A stretch of 64,000 nucleotides of DNA from Bugula neritina (GCA_964035545.1 CAXIUT010000230.1:1302001-1366000), one strand, 5' to 3'. Shown: positions 45,693 to 61,050, counted from the first letter of the stretch. Translations and numbers: made by a program. The notes: a model not told the origin generated them from the letters alone.

Positions 45693-48600
45693 ACTGTAAC
45701 AAAAAGAAATATGCTGTAGCACACTGAAGTATTCTATAATATATTGAAATGCAATGTGACACACTGAAATACACTGCAACATACTGCAACATACTGCAAC
45801 ATACTGAAATATACTGCAAGTAGTGCAACATACTGAAATACACTGTGACACACTGAAATACACTGCAACATACTGCAACAAACTGCAACATACTGAAATA
45901 TTGTGCGACACATTGAAATATACTGCAACATATTGAAATATACTGTAACATACTGCAACATACTAAAATACACTGCAACATACTGAAATACATTGCAACA
46001 CATTAAAATATACTGCGACACACTGAAACATACTGCAACATGCTGAAATATACTGCAACATACTGAAATACACTATAACATATTGAAATATACTGCAACA
46101 TACTGAATTACACTCTAACATACTGAAATATGCTGTAGCATACTGAAATACACTGCAACACACTGAAGTATACTGCAATACACTGAAATGTAATGCAACT
46201 TACTGAATTATACTGCAACATAGTGCAACATACTGAAATACACTACAACATACTGCAACATACTGAAATACACTGGAACATATTGAAATACACTGCGACA
46301 CATTGAAACATACTGCAACATACTGAAACATACTGCAAGATACTGCAACATACTGAAACAGACTGTGACATACTGAAATACACTGCAACATACTGCAAGA
46401 TACTGCAACCTACTGAAATACACTGTAACATATTGAAATACACTGCATCATAATGCAACATACTGAATTACACTGGAACATATTGATATACACTGCAACA
46501 CATTGAAATATACTGCAACACACTGAAACATGCGGCAATATACCGAAATATATTGCGACACCTTGAAAAATACTGCAACATACGAAATATACTGCAAGTG
46601 GTGCAACATACTGAAATACAATGTGACACACTAGAATACACTGCAACATACTGCAACATACTGCAACATACTGAAATACACTGTATCATATTGAAATACA
46701 CTGCATCATACTGCAACATACTGAAAAACACTGGAACATATTGGTATACACTGCAACTCATTGAAATATACTGCAACACACTGCAACATACGGCAGCATA
46801 CCGAAATATACTGCGACACCTTGAAAAATACTGCAACATACTGAAATAGACTGCAAGTAGTGCAACATACTGAAATACACTGTGACACACTGAAATACAC
46901 TGCAACATACTGCAACAAACTGCAACATACTGAAATATTGTGCGACACATTGAAATATACTGCAACATATTGAAATATACTGTAACATACTGCAACATAC
47001 TAAAATACACTGCAACATACTGAAATACATTGCAACACATTAAAATATACTGCGACATACTGAAACATACTGCAACATGCTGAAATATACTGCAACATAC
47101 TGAAATACACTATAACATATTGAAATATACTGCAACATACTGAATTACACTCTAACATACTGAAATATGCTGTAGCATACTGAAATACACTGCAACACAC
47201 TGAAGTATACTGTAATACACTGAAATGTAATGCAACATACTGAATTATACTGCAACATAGTGCAACATACTGAAATACACTGTGACACACTGAAATACAC
47301 TGAAACATAATGCAACATACTGCAACATACTGAAATACACTGTAACATATCGAAATACACCGCAACATACTGAAATATACTGTAACACACTGAAATATAC
47401 TCTAACATACCGAAATACACTGCAACATACTGCAACATACTGAAATGCACCGAAACATAATGGAATACCCTGCAACACATTGAAATATACTGCAACACAC
47501 TGAAACATAAGGTAACACAATGAAGTATACTGCGACACATTAAACTATACTGCAACATACTGAAATATACTGCGACGCCTTAAAATATACTGCAACATAC
47601 TGAAATAGACTGCAAGTGGTGCAACATACTGAAATACACTGTGACACACTGAAATACACTGCAACATACTGCAACATACTGCAACATACAGAAATACATG
47701 TAACATATTGAAATACACTGCATCATACTGCAACATACTGAAAAACACTGTAACATATTGATATACACTGCAACTCATTGAAATATACTGCAACACACTG
47801 CAACATACGTCAGCATACCGAAATATACTGCGACACCCTGAAAAAAACTGCAACATACTGAAATATACTGCAAGTGGTGCAACATACTGAAATACACTGT
47901 GATATACTGAAACACACTGCAACATACTGCAAGATATTGCAACGTACGGAAATACAGTGTAACTTATTGAATTACACTGCATCATACTGCAACATACTGA
48001 GATACACTGGAACATATTGATATACACTGCAACACATTGAAATATACTGCAACACACTGAACCATATGGCAACATACTGAAATTATCTGCGACACACTGA
48101 AAAATAATGCAACATACGAATTATACTTCAAGTGGTGCGACATACTGAAATACAATGTGACACACTGAAATACACTGCAACATACTGCAACATACTGCAA
48201 CATACTGAAATATTGTGCGACACATTGAAATATACTGCAACATATTGAAATATACTGTAACATACTGCAACATACTAAAATACACTGCAACATACTGAAA
48301 TACATTGCAACACATTAAAATATACTGCGACATACTGAAACATACTGCAACATGCTGAAATATACTGCAACATACTGAAATACACTATAACATATTGAAA
48401 TATACTGCTACATACTGAATTACACTCTAACATACTGAAATATGCTGTCGCATACTGAAATACACTGCAACACACTGAAGTATACTGTAATACACTGAAA
48501 TGTGATGCAACATACTGAATTATACTGCAACATAGTGCAACATACTGAAATACACTACAACAAACTGCAACATACTGAAATACACTGGAACATATTGAAA

Positions 48601-49656
48601 TACACTGCGACACATTGAAACATACTGCAACATTCTGAATTATACTGCAACATACTGCAACATACTGAAATACACTGTAACAAAAAGAAATATGCTGTAG
48701 CACACTGCAGTATTCTATAATATACTGAAATGTATTGCAACATACCGAAATATACTGCAACGCATTGAATTACACTGTGACATATTGAAAAATCCCGCAA
48801 CATACTGAAATGTAGTGTAATATGCAGAAATGTACTGTAACATACTGAAATATACTGTAACACACTGAAATATACTCTAACATACCGAAATACACTGTAA
48901 CATACTGAAATATACTGCAACATACTGCAACATACTGAATTACACTTGAACATAATGAAATACACTGCAACACATTGAAATATACTGCAACATATCAAAA
49001 TGAATGGTAAACTAGTAAAATTTACTGTAACATAATGAAACATACCGGAACATACTGCAACATAACAAAATATAGTGCAACACATTGAAATATACGGCGA
49101 CATACCGAAATATACTGCAACACGTTGAAAAATACTGCAACATACGAAATATACTGCAAGTGGTGCAACATACTGAAATACAATGTGACACACTGGAATA
49201 CACTGCAACATACTGCCACATACTGCAACATACTGAAATACACTGTAACATATTGAAATACACTGCATCATACTGCAACATACTGAAAAACACTGGAACA
49301 TATTGATATACACTGCAACTCATTGAAATATACTGCAACACACTGCAACATACGTCAGCATACCGAAATATACTGCGACACCTTGAAAAAGACTGCAACA
49401 TACTGAAATATACTGCAAGTGGTGCAACATACTGAAATACACTGTGATATACTGAAATACACTGCAACATACTGCAAGATATTGCAACGTACGGAAATAC
49501 AGTGTAACTTATTGAATTACACTGCATCATACTGCAACATACTGAGATACACTGGAACATATTAATATACACTGCAACACATTGAAATATATTGCAACAC
49601 ACTGAACCATATGGCAACATACCGAAATTTACTGCGACACACTGAAAAACACTGCA
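44563..49656 (+). repeat. 6-kb unit U5 (5,094 bp, internally deleted)
   Basis: Matches U2 but is 838 bp shorter. The offset is 18,159 bp up to about 45,900 and 17,322 bp after about 45,963. The deletion joins two similar segments that lie 837 bp apart in U2 (about 27,655-27,800 and 28,492-28,640, both starting at CAAGTAGTG), so recombination between direct repeats explains it. U5 therefore has one 1,037-bp module instead of two. It shares the short converted patch of U4 near 47,370-47,415. ACTAGT lies at 45,462 and 49,011 and CTGCAG at 48,705. Confidence 0.85.
46051..47088 (+). repeat. Single 1,037-bp module in U5
   Basis: Only one copy remains after the 838-bp deletion near 45,900-45,963. 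It has the CATCATAATG change near 46,446, also present in the second copy of U4 (41,352), and AAATAGACTG before CAAGTAGTG, so it belongs to the second-copy type. Confidence 0.8.
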
Positions 49657-50786
49657 ACATACAAATTATATTTCAAGTGGTGCAACATACTGAAATACAA
49701 TGTGACACACTGAAATACACTGCAACATACTGCAACATACTGCAACATACTGAAATATTGTGCGACACATTGAAATATACTGCAACATATTGAAATATAC
49801 TGTAACATACTGCAACATACTAAAATACACTGCAACATACTGAAATACATTGCAACACATTAAAATATACTGCGACATACTGAAACATACTGCAACATGC
49901 TGAAATATACTACAACATACTGAAATACACTATAACATATTGAAATATACTGCGACATACTGAATTACACTCTAACATACTGAAATATGCTCTAGCATAC
50001 TGAAATACACTGCAACACACTGTAGTATACTGTAATACACTGAAATGTGAAGCAACATACTGAATTATACTGCAACATAGTGCAACATACTGAAATACAC
50101 TACAACAAACTGCAACATACTGAAATACACTGGAACATATTGAAATACACTGCGACACATTGAAACATACTGCAACATTCTGAATTATACTGCAACATAC
50201 TGCAACATACTGAAATACACTGTAACAAAAAGAAATATGCTGTAGCACACTGAAGTATTCTATAATATACTGAAATGTATTGCAACATACCGAAATAAAT
50301 CGCAACGCATTGAATTACACTATGACATATTGAAATATACCGCAACATACTGAAATGTAGTGTAATATGCAGAAATGTACTGTAACATACTGAAATATAC
50401 TGTAACACACTGAAATATACTCTAACATACCGAACTACACTGTAACATACTGAAATATACTGCAACATACTGCAACATACTGAATTACACTTGAACATAA
50501 TGAAATACACTGCAACACATTGAAATATACTGCAACATATCAAAATGAATGGTAAACTAGTAAAATTTACTGTAACATAATGAAACATACCGGAACATAC
50601 TGCAACATAACAAAATATAGTGCAACACATTGAAATATACGGCAACATACCGAAATATACTGCAACACGTTGAAAAATACTGCAACATACGAAATATACT
50701 GCAAGTGGTGCAACATACTGAAATACAATGTGACACACTGGAATACTCTGCAACATACTGCAACATACTGCAACATACTGAAATAC
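47614..50786 (+). repeat. 1,545-bp tandem pair across the U5/U6a border
   Basis: ACTAGT lies at 49,011 and 50,556 and CTGCAG at 48,705. It shares AAAAATCCCG (about 48,788) with the preceding pair, which groups U4-U5 and U5-U6a as close relatives. Confidence 0.83.
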
Positions 50787-52368
50787 ACTGTAACAAAAAG
50801 AAATATGCTGTAGCACACTGAAGTATTCTATAATATATTGAAATGCAATGTGACACACTGAAATACACTGCAACATACTGCAACATACTGCAACATACTG
50901 AAATATACTGCAAGTAGTGCAACATACTGAAATACACTGTGACACACTGAAATACACTGCAACATACTGCAACAAACTGCAACATACTGAAATATTGTGC
51001 GACACATTGAAATATACTGCAACATATTGAAATATACTGTAACATACTGCAACATACTAAAATACACTGCAACATACTAAAATACACTGCAACATACTGA
51101 AATACATTGCAACACATTAAAATATACTGCGACATACTGAAACATACTGCAACATACTGAAATACACTATAACATATTGAAATATAGTGCAACATAGTGA
51201 ATTACACTCTAACATACTGAAATATGCTGTAGCATACTGAAATACACTGCAACACACTGAAGTATACTGTAATACACTGAAATGTGATGCAACATACTGA
51301 ATTATACTGCAACATAGTGCAACATACTGAAATACACTACAACAAACTGCAACATACTGAAATACACTGGAACATATTGAAATACACTGCGACACATTGA
51401 AACATACTGCAACATTCTGAATTATACTGCAACATACTGCAACATACTGAAATACACTGTAACAAAAAGAAATATGCTGTAGCACACTGCAGTATTCTAT
51501 AATATACTGAAATGTATTGCAACATACCGAAATATACTGCAACGCATTGAATTACACTGTGACATATTGAAAAATACCGCAACATACTGAAATGTAGTGT
51601 AATATGCAGAAATGTACTGTAACATACTGAAATATACTGTAACACACTGAAATATACTCTAACATACCGAAATACACTGCAACATACTGCAACATACTGA
51701 AATGCACCGAAACATAATGGAATACCCTGCAACACATTGAAATATACTGCAACACACTGAAACATAAGGTAACACAATGAAGTATACTGCGACACATTAA
51801 ACTATACTGCAACATACTGAAATATACTGCGACGCCTTAAAATATACTGCAACATACTGAAATAGACTGCAAGTGGTGCAACATACTGAAATACACTGTG
51901 ACACACTGAAATACACTGCAACATACTGCAACATACTGCAACATACAGAAATACATGTAACATATTGAAATACACTGCATCATACTGCAACATACTGAAA
52001 AACACTGTAACATATTGATATACACTGCAACTCATTGAAATATACTGCAACACACTGCAACATACGTCAGCATACCGAAATATACTGCGACACCCTGAAA
52101 AAAACTGCAACATACTGAAATATACTGCAAGTGGTGCAACATACTGAAATACACTGTGATATACTGAAACACACTGCAACATACTGCAAGATATTGCAAC
52201 GTACGGAAATACAGTGTAACTTATTGAATTACACTGCATCATACTGCAACATACTGAGATACACTGGAACATATTGATATACACTGCAACACATTGAAAT
52301 ATACTGCAACACACTGAACCATATGGCAACATACTGAAATTATCTGCGACACACTGAAAAATAATGCA
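49657..52368 (+). repeat. Chimeric short unit U6a (2,712 bp)
   Basis: This extra unit has no counterpart in the first three-unit block. It begins like U3 (49,657-51,220). It then follows the sequence of 48,460-48,885 at an offset of 2,782 bp, and from about 51,668 it follows 47,411 onward at 4,257 bp. It ends at a GAATTATAC-type anchor at 52,369. CTGCAG at 51,487 is not followed by ACTAGT 306 bp later, as it is in the other units, because the second junction falls in between. Three or more template switches are needed to build it. Confidence 0.8.
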
Positions 52369-55300
52369 ACATACGAATTATACTTCAAGTGGTGCGACAT
52401 ACTGAAATACAATGTGACACACTGAAATACACTGCAACATACTGCAACATACTGCAACATACTGAAATATTGTGCGACACATTGAAATATACTGCAACAT
52501 ATTGAAATATACTGTAACATACTGCAACATACTAAAATACACTGCAACATACTGAAATACATTGCAACACATTAAAATATACTGCGACATACTGAAACAT
52601 ACTGCAACATGCTGAAATATACTGCAACATACTGAAATACACTATAACATATTGAAATATACTGCGACATACTGAATTACACTCTAACATACTGAAATAT
52701 GCTCTAGCATACTGAAATACACTGCAACACACTGTAGTATACTGTAATACACTGAAATGTGAAGCAACATACTGAATTATACTGCAACATAGTGCAACAT
52801 ACTGAAATACACTACAACAAACTGCAACATACTGAAATACACTGGAACATATTGAAATACACTGCGACACATTGAAACATACTGCAACATTCTGAATTAT
52901 ACTGCAACATACTGCAACATACTGAAATACACTGTAACAAAAAGAAATATGCTGTAGCACACTGAAGTATTCTATAATATACTGAAATGTATTGCAACAT
53001 ACCGAAATAAATCGCAACGCATTGAATTACACTATGACATATTGAAATATACCGCAACATACTGAAATGTAGTGTAATATGCAGAAATGTACTGTAACAT
53101 ACTGAAATATACTGTAACACACTGAAATATACTCTAACATACCGAACTACACTGTAACATACTGAAATATACTGCAACATACTGCAACATACTGAATTAC
53201 ACTTGAACATAATGAAATACACTGCAACACATTGAAATATACTGCAACATATCAAAATGAATGGTAAACTAGTAAAATTTACTGTAACATAATGAAACAT
53301 ACCGGAACATACTGCAACATAACAAAATATAGTGCAACACATTGAAATATACGGCAACATACCGAAATATACTGCAACACGTTGAAAAATACTGCAACAT
53401 ACGAAATATACTGCAAGTGGTGCAACATACTGAAATACAATGTGACACACTGGAATACTCTGCAACATACTGCAACATACTGCAACATACTGAAATACAC
53501 TGTAACAAAAAGAAATATACTGTAGCACACTGAAGTATTCTATAATATATTGAAATGCAATGTGACACACTGAAATACACTGCAACATACTGCAACATAC
53601 TGCAACATACTGAAATATACTGCAAGTAGTGCAACATACTGAAATACACTGTGACACACTGAAATACACTGCAACATACTGCAACAAACTGCAACATACT
53701 GAAATATTGTGCGACACATTGAAATATACTGCAACTTATTGAAATATACTGTAACATACTGCAACATACTAAAATACACTGCAACATACTAAAATACACT
53801 GCAACATACTGAAATACATTGCAACACATTAAAATATACTGCGACATACTGAAACATACTGCAACATACTGAAATACACTATAACATATTGAAATATAGT
53901 GCAACATAGTGAATTACACTCTAACATACTGAAATATGCTGTAGCATACTGAAATACACTGCAACACACTGAAGTATACTGCAATACACTGAAATGTAAT
54001 GCAACTTACTGAATTATACTGCAACATAGTGCAACATACTGAAATACACTACAACATACTGCAACATACTGAAATACACTGGAACATATTGAAATACACT
54101 GCGACACATTGAAACATACTGCAACATACTGAAACATACTGCAAGATACTGCAACAGACTGAAACAGACTGTGACATACTGAAATACACTGCAACATACT
54201 GCAAGATACTGCAACCTACTGAAATACACTGTAACATATTGAAATACACTGCATCATACTGCAACATACTGAATTACACTGGAACATATTGATATACACT
54301 GCAACACATTGAAATATACTGCAACACACTGAAACATGCGGCAATATACCGAAATATATTGCGACACCTTGAAAAATACTGCAACATACGAAATATACTG
54401 CAAGTGGTGCAACATACTGAAATACAATGTGACACACTAGAATACACTGCAACATACTGCAACATACTGCAACATACTGAAATACACTGTATCATATTGA
54501 AATACACTGCATCATACTGCAACATACTGAAAAACACTGGAACATATTGGTATACACTGCAACTCATTGAAATATACTGCAACACACTGCAACATACGGC
54601 AGCATACCGAAATATACTGCGACACCTTGAAAAATACTGCAACATACTGAAATATACTGCAAGTAGTGCAACATACTGAAATACACTGTGACACACTGAA
54701 ATACACTGCAACATACTGCAACAAACTGCAACATACTGAAATATTGTGCGACACATTGAAATATACTGCAACATATTGAAATATACTGTAACATACTGCA
54801 ACATACTAAAATACACTGCAACATACTGAAATACATTGCAACACATTAAAATATACTGCGACACACTGAAACACACTGCAACATGCTGAAATATACTGCA
54901 ACATACTGAAATACACTATAACATATTGAAATATACTGCAACATACTGAATTACACTCTAACATACTGAAATATGCTGTAGCATACTGAAATACACTGCA
55001 ACACACTGAAGTATACTGCAATACACTGAAATGTAATGCAACTTACTGAATTATACTGCAACATAGTGCAACATACTGAAATACACTACAACATACTGCA
55101 ACATACTGAAATACACTGGAACATATTGAAATACACTGCGACACATTGAAACATACTGCAACATACTGAAACATACTGCAAGATACTGCAACATACTGAA
55201 ACAGACTGTGACATACTGAAATACACTGCAACATACTGCAAGATACTGCAACCTACTGAAATACACTGTAACATATTGAAATACACTGCATCATACTGCA

Positions 55301-58300
55301 ACATACTGAATTACACTGGAACATATTGATATACACTGCAACACATTGAAATATACTGCAACACACTGAAACATGCGGCAATATACCGAAATATATTGCG
55401 ACACCTTGAAAAATACTGCAACATACGAAATATACTGCAAGTGGTGCAACATACTGAAATACAATGTGACACACTAGAATACACTGCAACATACTGCAAC
55501 ATACTGCAACATACTGAAATACACTGTATCATATTGAAATGCACTGCATCATACTGCAACATACTGAAAAACACTGGAACATATTGGTATACACTGCAAC
55601 TCATTGAAATATACTGCAACACACTGCAACATACGGCAGCATACCGAAATATACTGCGACACCTTGAAAAATACTGCAACATACTGAAATAGACTGCAAG
55701 TAGTGCAACATACTGAAATACACTGTGACACACTGAAATACACTGCAACATACTGCAACAAACTGCAACATACTGAAATATTGTGCGACACAGTGAAATA
55801 TACTGCAACATATTGAAATATACTGTAACATACTGCAACATACTAAAATACACTGCAACATACTGAAATACATTGCAACACATTAAAATATACTGCGACA
55901 TACTGAAACATACTGCAACATGCTGAAATATACTGCAACATACTGAAATACACTATAACATATTGAAATATACTGCAACATACTGAATTACACTCTAACA
56001 TACTGAAATATGCTGTAGCATACTGAAATACACTGCAACACACTGAAGTATACTGTAATACACTGAAATGTAATGCAACATACTGAATTATACTGCAACA
56101 TAGTGCAACATACTGAAATACACTGAAACATAATGCAACATACTACAACATACTGAAATACACTGTAACATATCGAAATACACTGCAACATACTGCAACA
56201 TACTGCAACATACTGAAATACACCGTAACATATCGAAATACACTGCAACATACTGCAACATACTGAAATGCACCCAAACGTAATGGAATACCCTGCAACA
56301 CATTGAAATATACTGCAACAGACTGAAACATAAGGTAACACAATGAAGTGTACTGCGACACATTAAACTATACTGCAACATGCTGAAGTATACTGCAACA
56401 TACTGAAACGTAATGTAACATACAGAAATGTACTGTAACATACTGAAATATACTGTAACAGACTGAAATCTACTCCAACATACCGAATTACACTGTAACA
56501 TACTGAAATATACTGCAACATACTGCAACATACTGAATTACACTTGAACATAATGAAATACACTGCAACACATTGAAATATACTGCAACATATCGAAATG
56601 AATGGTAAACTAGTGTAATATACTGTAACATAATGAAACATACCGGGACATACTGCAACGTAATGAAGTATAGTGTAACACACTGAAATATGCGGCAACA
56701 TACCGAAATATACTGCAAAACGTTCAAAAATACTGCAACATACTGAAATATACTGTAACATGCTGCAACATAGTGAAATACACTGGAACATATTGAACTA
56801 CACTGCAACACTCTGAAATATACTGCAATACACTGAAGTATACTGTAATACACTGAAATGTAATGCAACATACTGAATTATACTGCAACATAGTGCAACA
56901 TACTGAAATACACTGTGACACACTGAAATACACTGAAACATAATGCAACATACTGCAACATACTGAAATACACTGTAACATATCGAAATACACTGCAACA
57001 TACTGCAACATACTGCAACATACTGAAAGACACGGTAACATATCGAAATACACTGCAACATACTGCAACATACTGAAATGCACCGGAACATAATGGAATA
57101 CCCTGCAACACCTTGAAATATACTGCAACAGACTGAAACATAAGGTAACACAATGAAGTATACTGCGACACATTAAAATATGCTGCAACATACTGAAATA
57201 TACTGCAACATACTGAAATGTAATGTAATATACAGAAATGTACTGTAACATACTGCAACATACTAAAATACACTGCAACATACTGAAATACATTGCAACA
57301 CATTAAAATATACTGCAACATACTGAAACATACTGCAACATGCTGAAATATACTGCAACATACTGAAATACACTATAACATATTGAAATATACTGCTACA
57401 TACTGAATTACACTCTAACATGCTGAAATATGCTTTCGCATACTGAAATACACTGCAACACACTGAAGTATACTGTAATACACTGAAATGTGATGCAACA
57501 TACTGAATTATACTGCAACATAGTGCAACATACTGAAATACACTACAACAAACTGCAACATACTGAAATACACTGGAACATATTGAAATACACTGCGACA
57601 CATTGAAACATACTGCAACATTCTGAATTATACTGCAACATACTGCAACATACTGAAATACACTGTAACAAAAAGAAATATGCTGTAGCACACTGCAGTA
57701 TTCTATAATATACTGAAATGTATTGCAACATACCGAAATATACTGCAACGCATTGAATTACACTGTGACATATTGAAATATACCGCAACATACTGAAATG
57801 TAGTGTAATATGCAGAAATGTACTGTAACATACTGAAATATACTGTAACACACTGAAATATACTCTAACATACCGAAATACACTGTAACATACTGAAATA
57901 TACTGCAACATACTGCAACCTACTGAATTACACTTGAACATAATGAAATACACTGCAACACATTGAAATATACTGCAACATATCAAAATGAATGGTAAAC
58001 TAGTAAAATTTACTGTAACATAATGAAACATACCGGAACATACTGCAACATAACAAAATATAATGCAACACACTGAAACATGTGGCAATATACCGAAATA
58101 TACTGCGACACCTTGAAAAATACTGCAACATACGAAATATACTGCAAGTGGTGCAACATACTGAAATACAATGTGACACACTGGAATACACTGCAACATA
58201 CTGCAACATACTGCAACATACTGAAATACACTGTAACATATTGAAATACACTGCATCATACTGCAACATACTGAAAAACACTGGAACATATTTATATACA

Positions 58301-58644
58301 CTGCAACTCATTGAAATATACTGCAACACACTGCAACATACGGCAGCATACCGAAATATACTGCGACACCTTGAAAAATACTGCAACATACTGAAATATA
58401 CTGCAAGTGGTGCAACATACTGAAATACACTGTGACATACTGAAATACACTGCAACATACTGCAAGATATTGCAACGTACGGAAATACAGTGTAACTTAT
58501 TGAATTACACTGCATCATACTGCAACATACTGAGATACACTGGAACATATTAATATACACTGCAAAACATTGAAATATATTGCAACACACTGAACCATAT
58601 GGCAACATACCGAAGTTTACTGCGACACACTGAAAAATACTGCA
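52369..58644 (+). repeat. 6-kb unit U6b (6,276 bp)
   Basis: Equivalent of U3. It starts as the continuation of the chimera: 52,369 to about 52,650 is of the CGAATTATAC type, like 48,112 onward. It then matches U3 at 20,034 bp, 20,044 bp (one extra CAACATACTG near 53,590) and 20,094 bp (five extra units near 56,220). ACTAGT lies at 53,268, 56,609 and 57,999 and CTGCAG at 57,693. Around 58,060-58,110 it differs from U3 by a left-domain-like GTGGCAATATACC segment, another patch suggesting conversion. Confidence 0.83.
53857..55930 (+). repeat. 1,037-bp tandem pair in U6b
   Basis: Counterpart of the U3 pair 20,044 bp downstream. It keeps the U3-specific CAACAGACTG in the first copy (about 54,153) and has private changes such as CACAGTGAAATA near 55,790. 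Confidence 0.82.
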
Positions 58645-59775
58645 ACATACGAATTATACTTCAAGTGGTGCAACATACTGAAATACAATGTGACACACTG
58701 AAATACACTCCAACATACTGCAACATACTGCAACATACTGAAATATTGTGCGACACATTGAAATATACTGCAACATATTGAAATATACTGTAACATACTG
58801 CAACATACTAAAATACACTGCAACATACTGAAATACATTGCAACACATTAAAATATACTGCGACATACTGAAACATACTGCAACATGCTGAAATATACTA
58901 CAACATACTGAAATACACTATAACATATTGAAATATACTGCGACATACTGAATTACACTCTAACATACTGAAATATGCTCTAGCATACTGAAATACACTG
59001 CAACACACTGTAGTATACTGTAATACACTGAAATGTGAAGCAACATACTGAATTATACTGCAACATAGTGCAACATACTGAAATACACTACAACAAACTG
59101 CAACATACTGAAACACACTGGAACATATTGAAATACACTGCGACACATTGAAACATACTGCAACATTCTGAATTATACTGCAACATACTGCAACATACTG
59201 AAATACACTGTAACAAAAAGAAATATGCTGTAGCACACTGAAGTATTCTATAATATACTGAAATGTATTGCAACATACCGAAATATACCGCAACGCATTG
59301 AATTACACTGTGACATATTGAAATATACCGCAACATACTGAAATGTAGTGTAATATGCAGAAATGTACTGTAACATACTGAAATATACTGTAACACACTG
59401 AAGTATACTCTAACATACCGAAATACACTGTAACATACTGAAATATACTGCAACATACTGCAACATACTGAATTACACTTGAACATAATGAAATACACTG
59501 CAACACATTGAAATATACTGCAACATATCAAAATGAATGGTAAACTAGTAAAATTTACTGTAACATAATGAAACATACCGGAACATACTGCAACATAACA
59601 AAATATAGTGCAACACATTGAAATATACGGCAACATACCGAAATATACTGCAACACGTTGAAAAATACTGCAACATACGAAATATACTGCAAGTGGTGCA
59701 ACATACTGAAATACAATGTGACACACTGGAATACTCTGCAACATACTGCAACATACTGCAACATACTGAAATACA
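57234..59775 (+). repeat. 1,545-bp tandem pair across the U6b/U7 border (first copy partial)
   Basis: Counterpart of the U3/U4 pair 20,094 bp downstream, with ACTAGT at 57,999 and 59,544 and CTGCAG at 57,693. The spacer between the islands has been partly replaced by left-domain-like sequence around 58,060-58,110. Confidence 0.78.
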
Positions 59776-60013
59776 CTGTAACAAAAAGAAATATGCTGTA
59801 GCACACTGAAGTATTCTATAATATACTGAAATGCAATGTGACACACTGAAATACACTGCAACATACTGCAACAGACTGAAATATTTTGCGACACATTGAA
59901 ATATACTGCAACATATTGAAATACACTGTAACATACTGCAACATACTAAAATGCACTGCAACATACTGAAATACATTGCAACACATTAAAATATACTGCG
60001 ACATACTGAAACA

Positions 60014-61050
60014 TAATGCAACATACTGAAATACACTATAACATATTGAAATATACTGCAACATAGTGAATTACACTCTAACATACTGAAATATGCTGTA
60101 GCATACTGAAATACACTGCAACACACTGAAGTATACTGTAATACACTGAAATGTAATGCAACTTACTGAATTATACTGCAACATAGTGCAACATACTGAA
60201 ATACACTACAACATACTGCAACATACTGAAATACACTGGAACATATTGAAATACACTGCGACACATTGAAACATACTGCAACATACTGAAATATACTGCA
60301 AGATACTGCAACATACTGAAACAGACTGTGACATACTGAAATACACTGCAACATACTGCAAGATACCGCAACCTACTGAAATACACTGTAACATATTGAA
60401 ATACACTGCATCATACTGCAACATACTGAATTACACTGGAACATATTGATATACACTGCAACACATTGAAATATACTGCAACACACTGAAACATGCGGCA
60501 ATATACCGAAATATATTGCGACACCTTGAAAAATACTGCAACATACGAAATATACTGCAAGTGGTGCAACATACTGAAATACAATGTGACACACTAGAAT
60601 ACACTGCAACATACTGCAACATACTGCAACATACTGAAATACACTGTATCATATTGAAATACACTGCATCATACTGCAACATACTGAAAAACACTGGAAC
60701 ATATTGGTATACACTGCAACTCATTGAAATATACTGCAACACACTGCAACATACGGCAGCATACAGAAATATACTGCGACACCTTGAAAAATACTGCAAC
60801 ATACTGAAATAGACTGCAAGTAGTGCAACATACTGAAATACACTGTGACACACTGAAATACACTGCAACATACTGCAACAAACTGCAACATACTGAAATA
60901 TTGTGCGACACATTGAAATATACTGCAACATATTGAAATATACTGTAACATACTGCAACATACTAAAATACACTGCAACATACTGAAATACATTGCAACA
61001 CATTAAAATATACTGCGACATACTGAAACATACTGCAACATGCTGAAATA
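60014..61050 (+). repeat. Single 1,037-bp module in U7
   Basis: One copy where U1 and U4 have two; the offset to U4 falls by exactly 1,037 bp. This is a clean one-unit difference, as made by unequal exchange. Limits are approximate. Confidence 0.78.

Noticed and set aside
52812-53717. Recurring minus-strand frames of about 250-360 codons in each 6-kb unit, which could look like a conserved gene family
   Set aside because: Recurrence follows the DNA duplication. There is no sign of codon-level conservation, the frames overlap one another in different phases, and no start context or promoter is visible.
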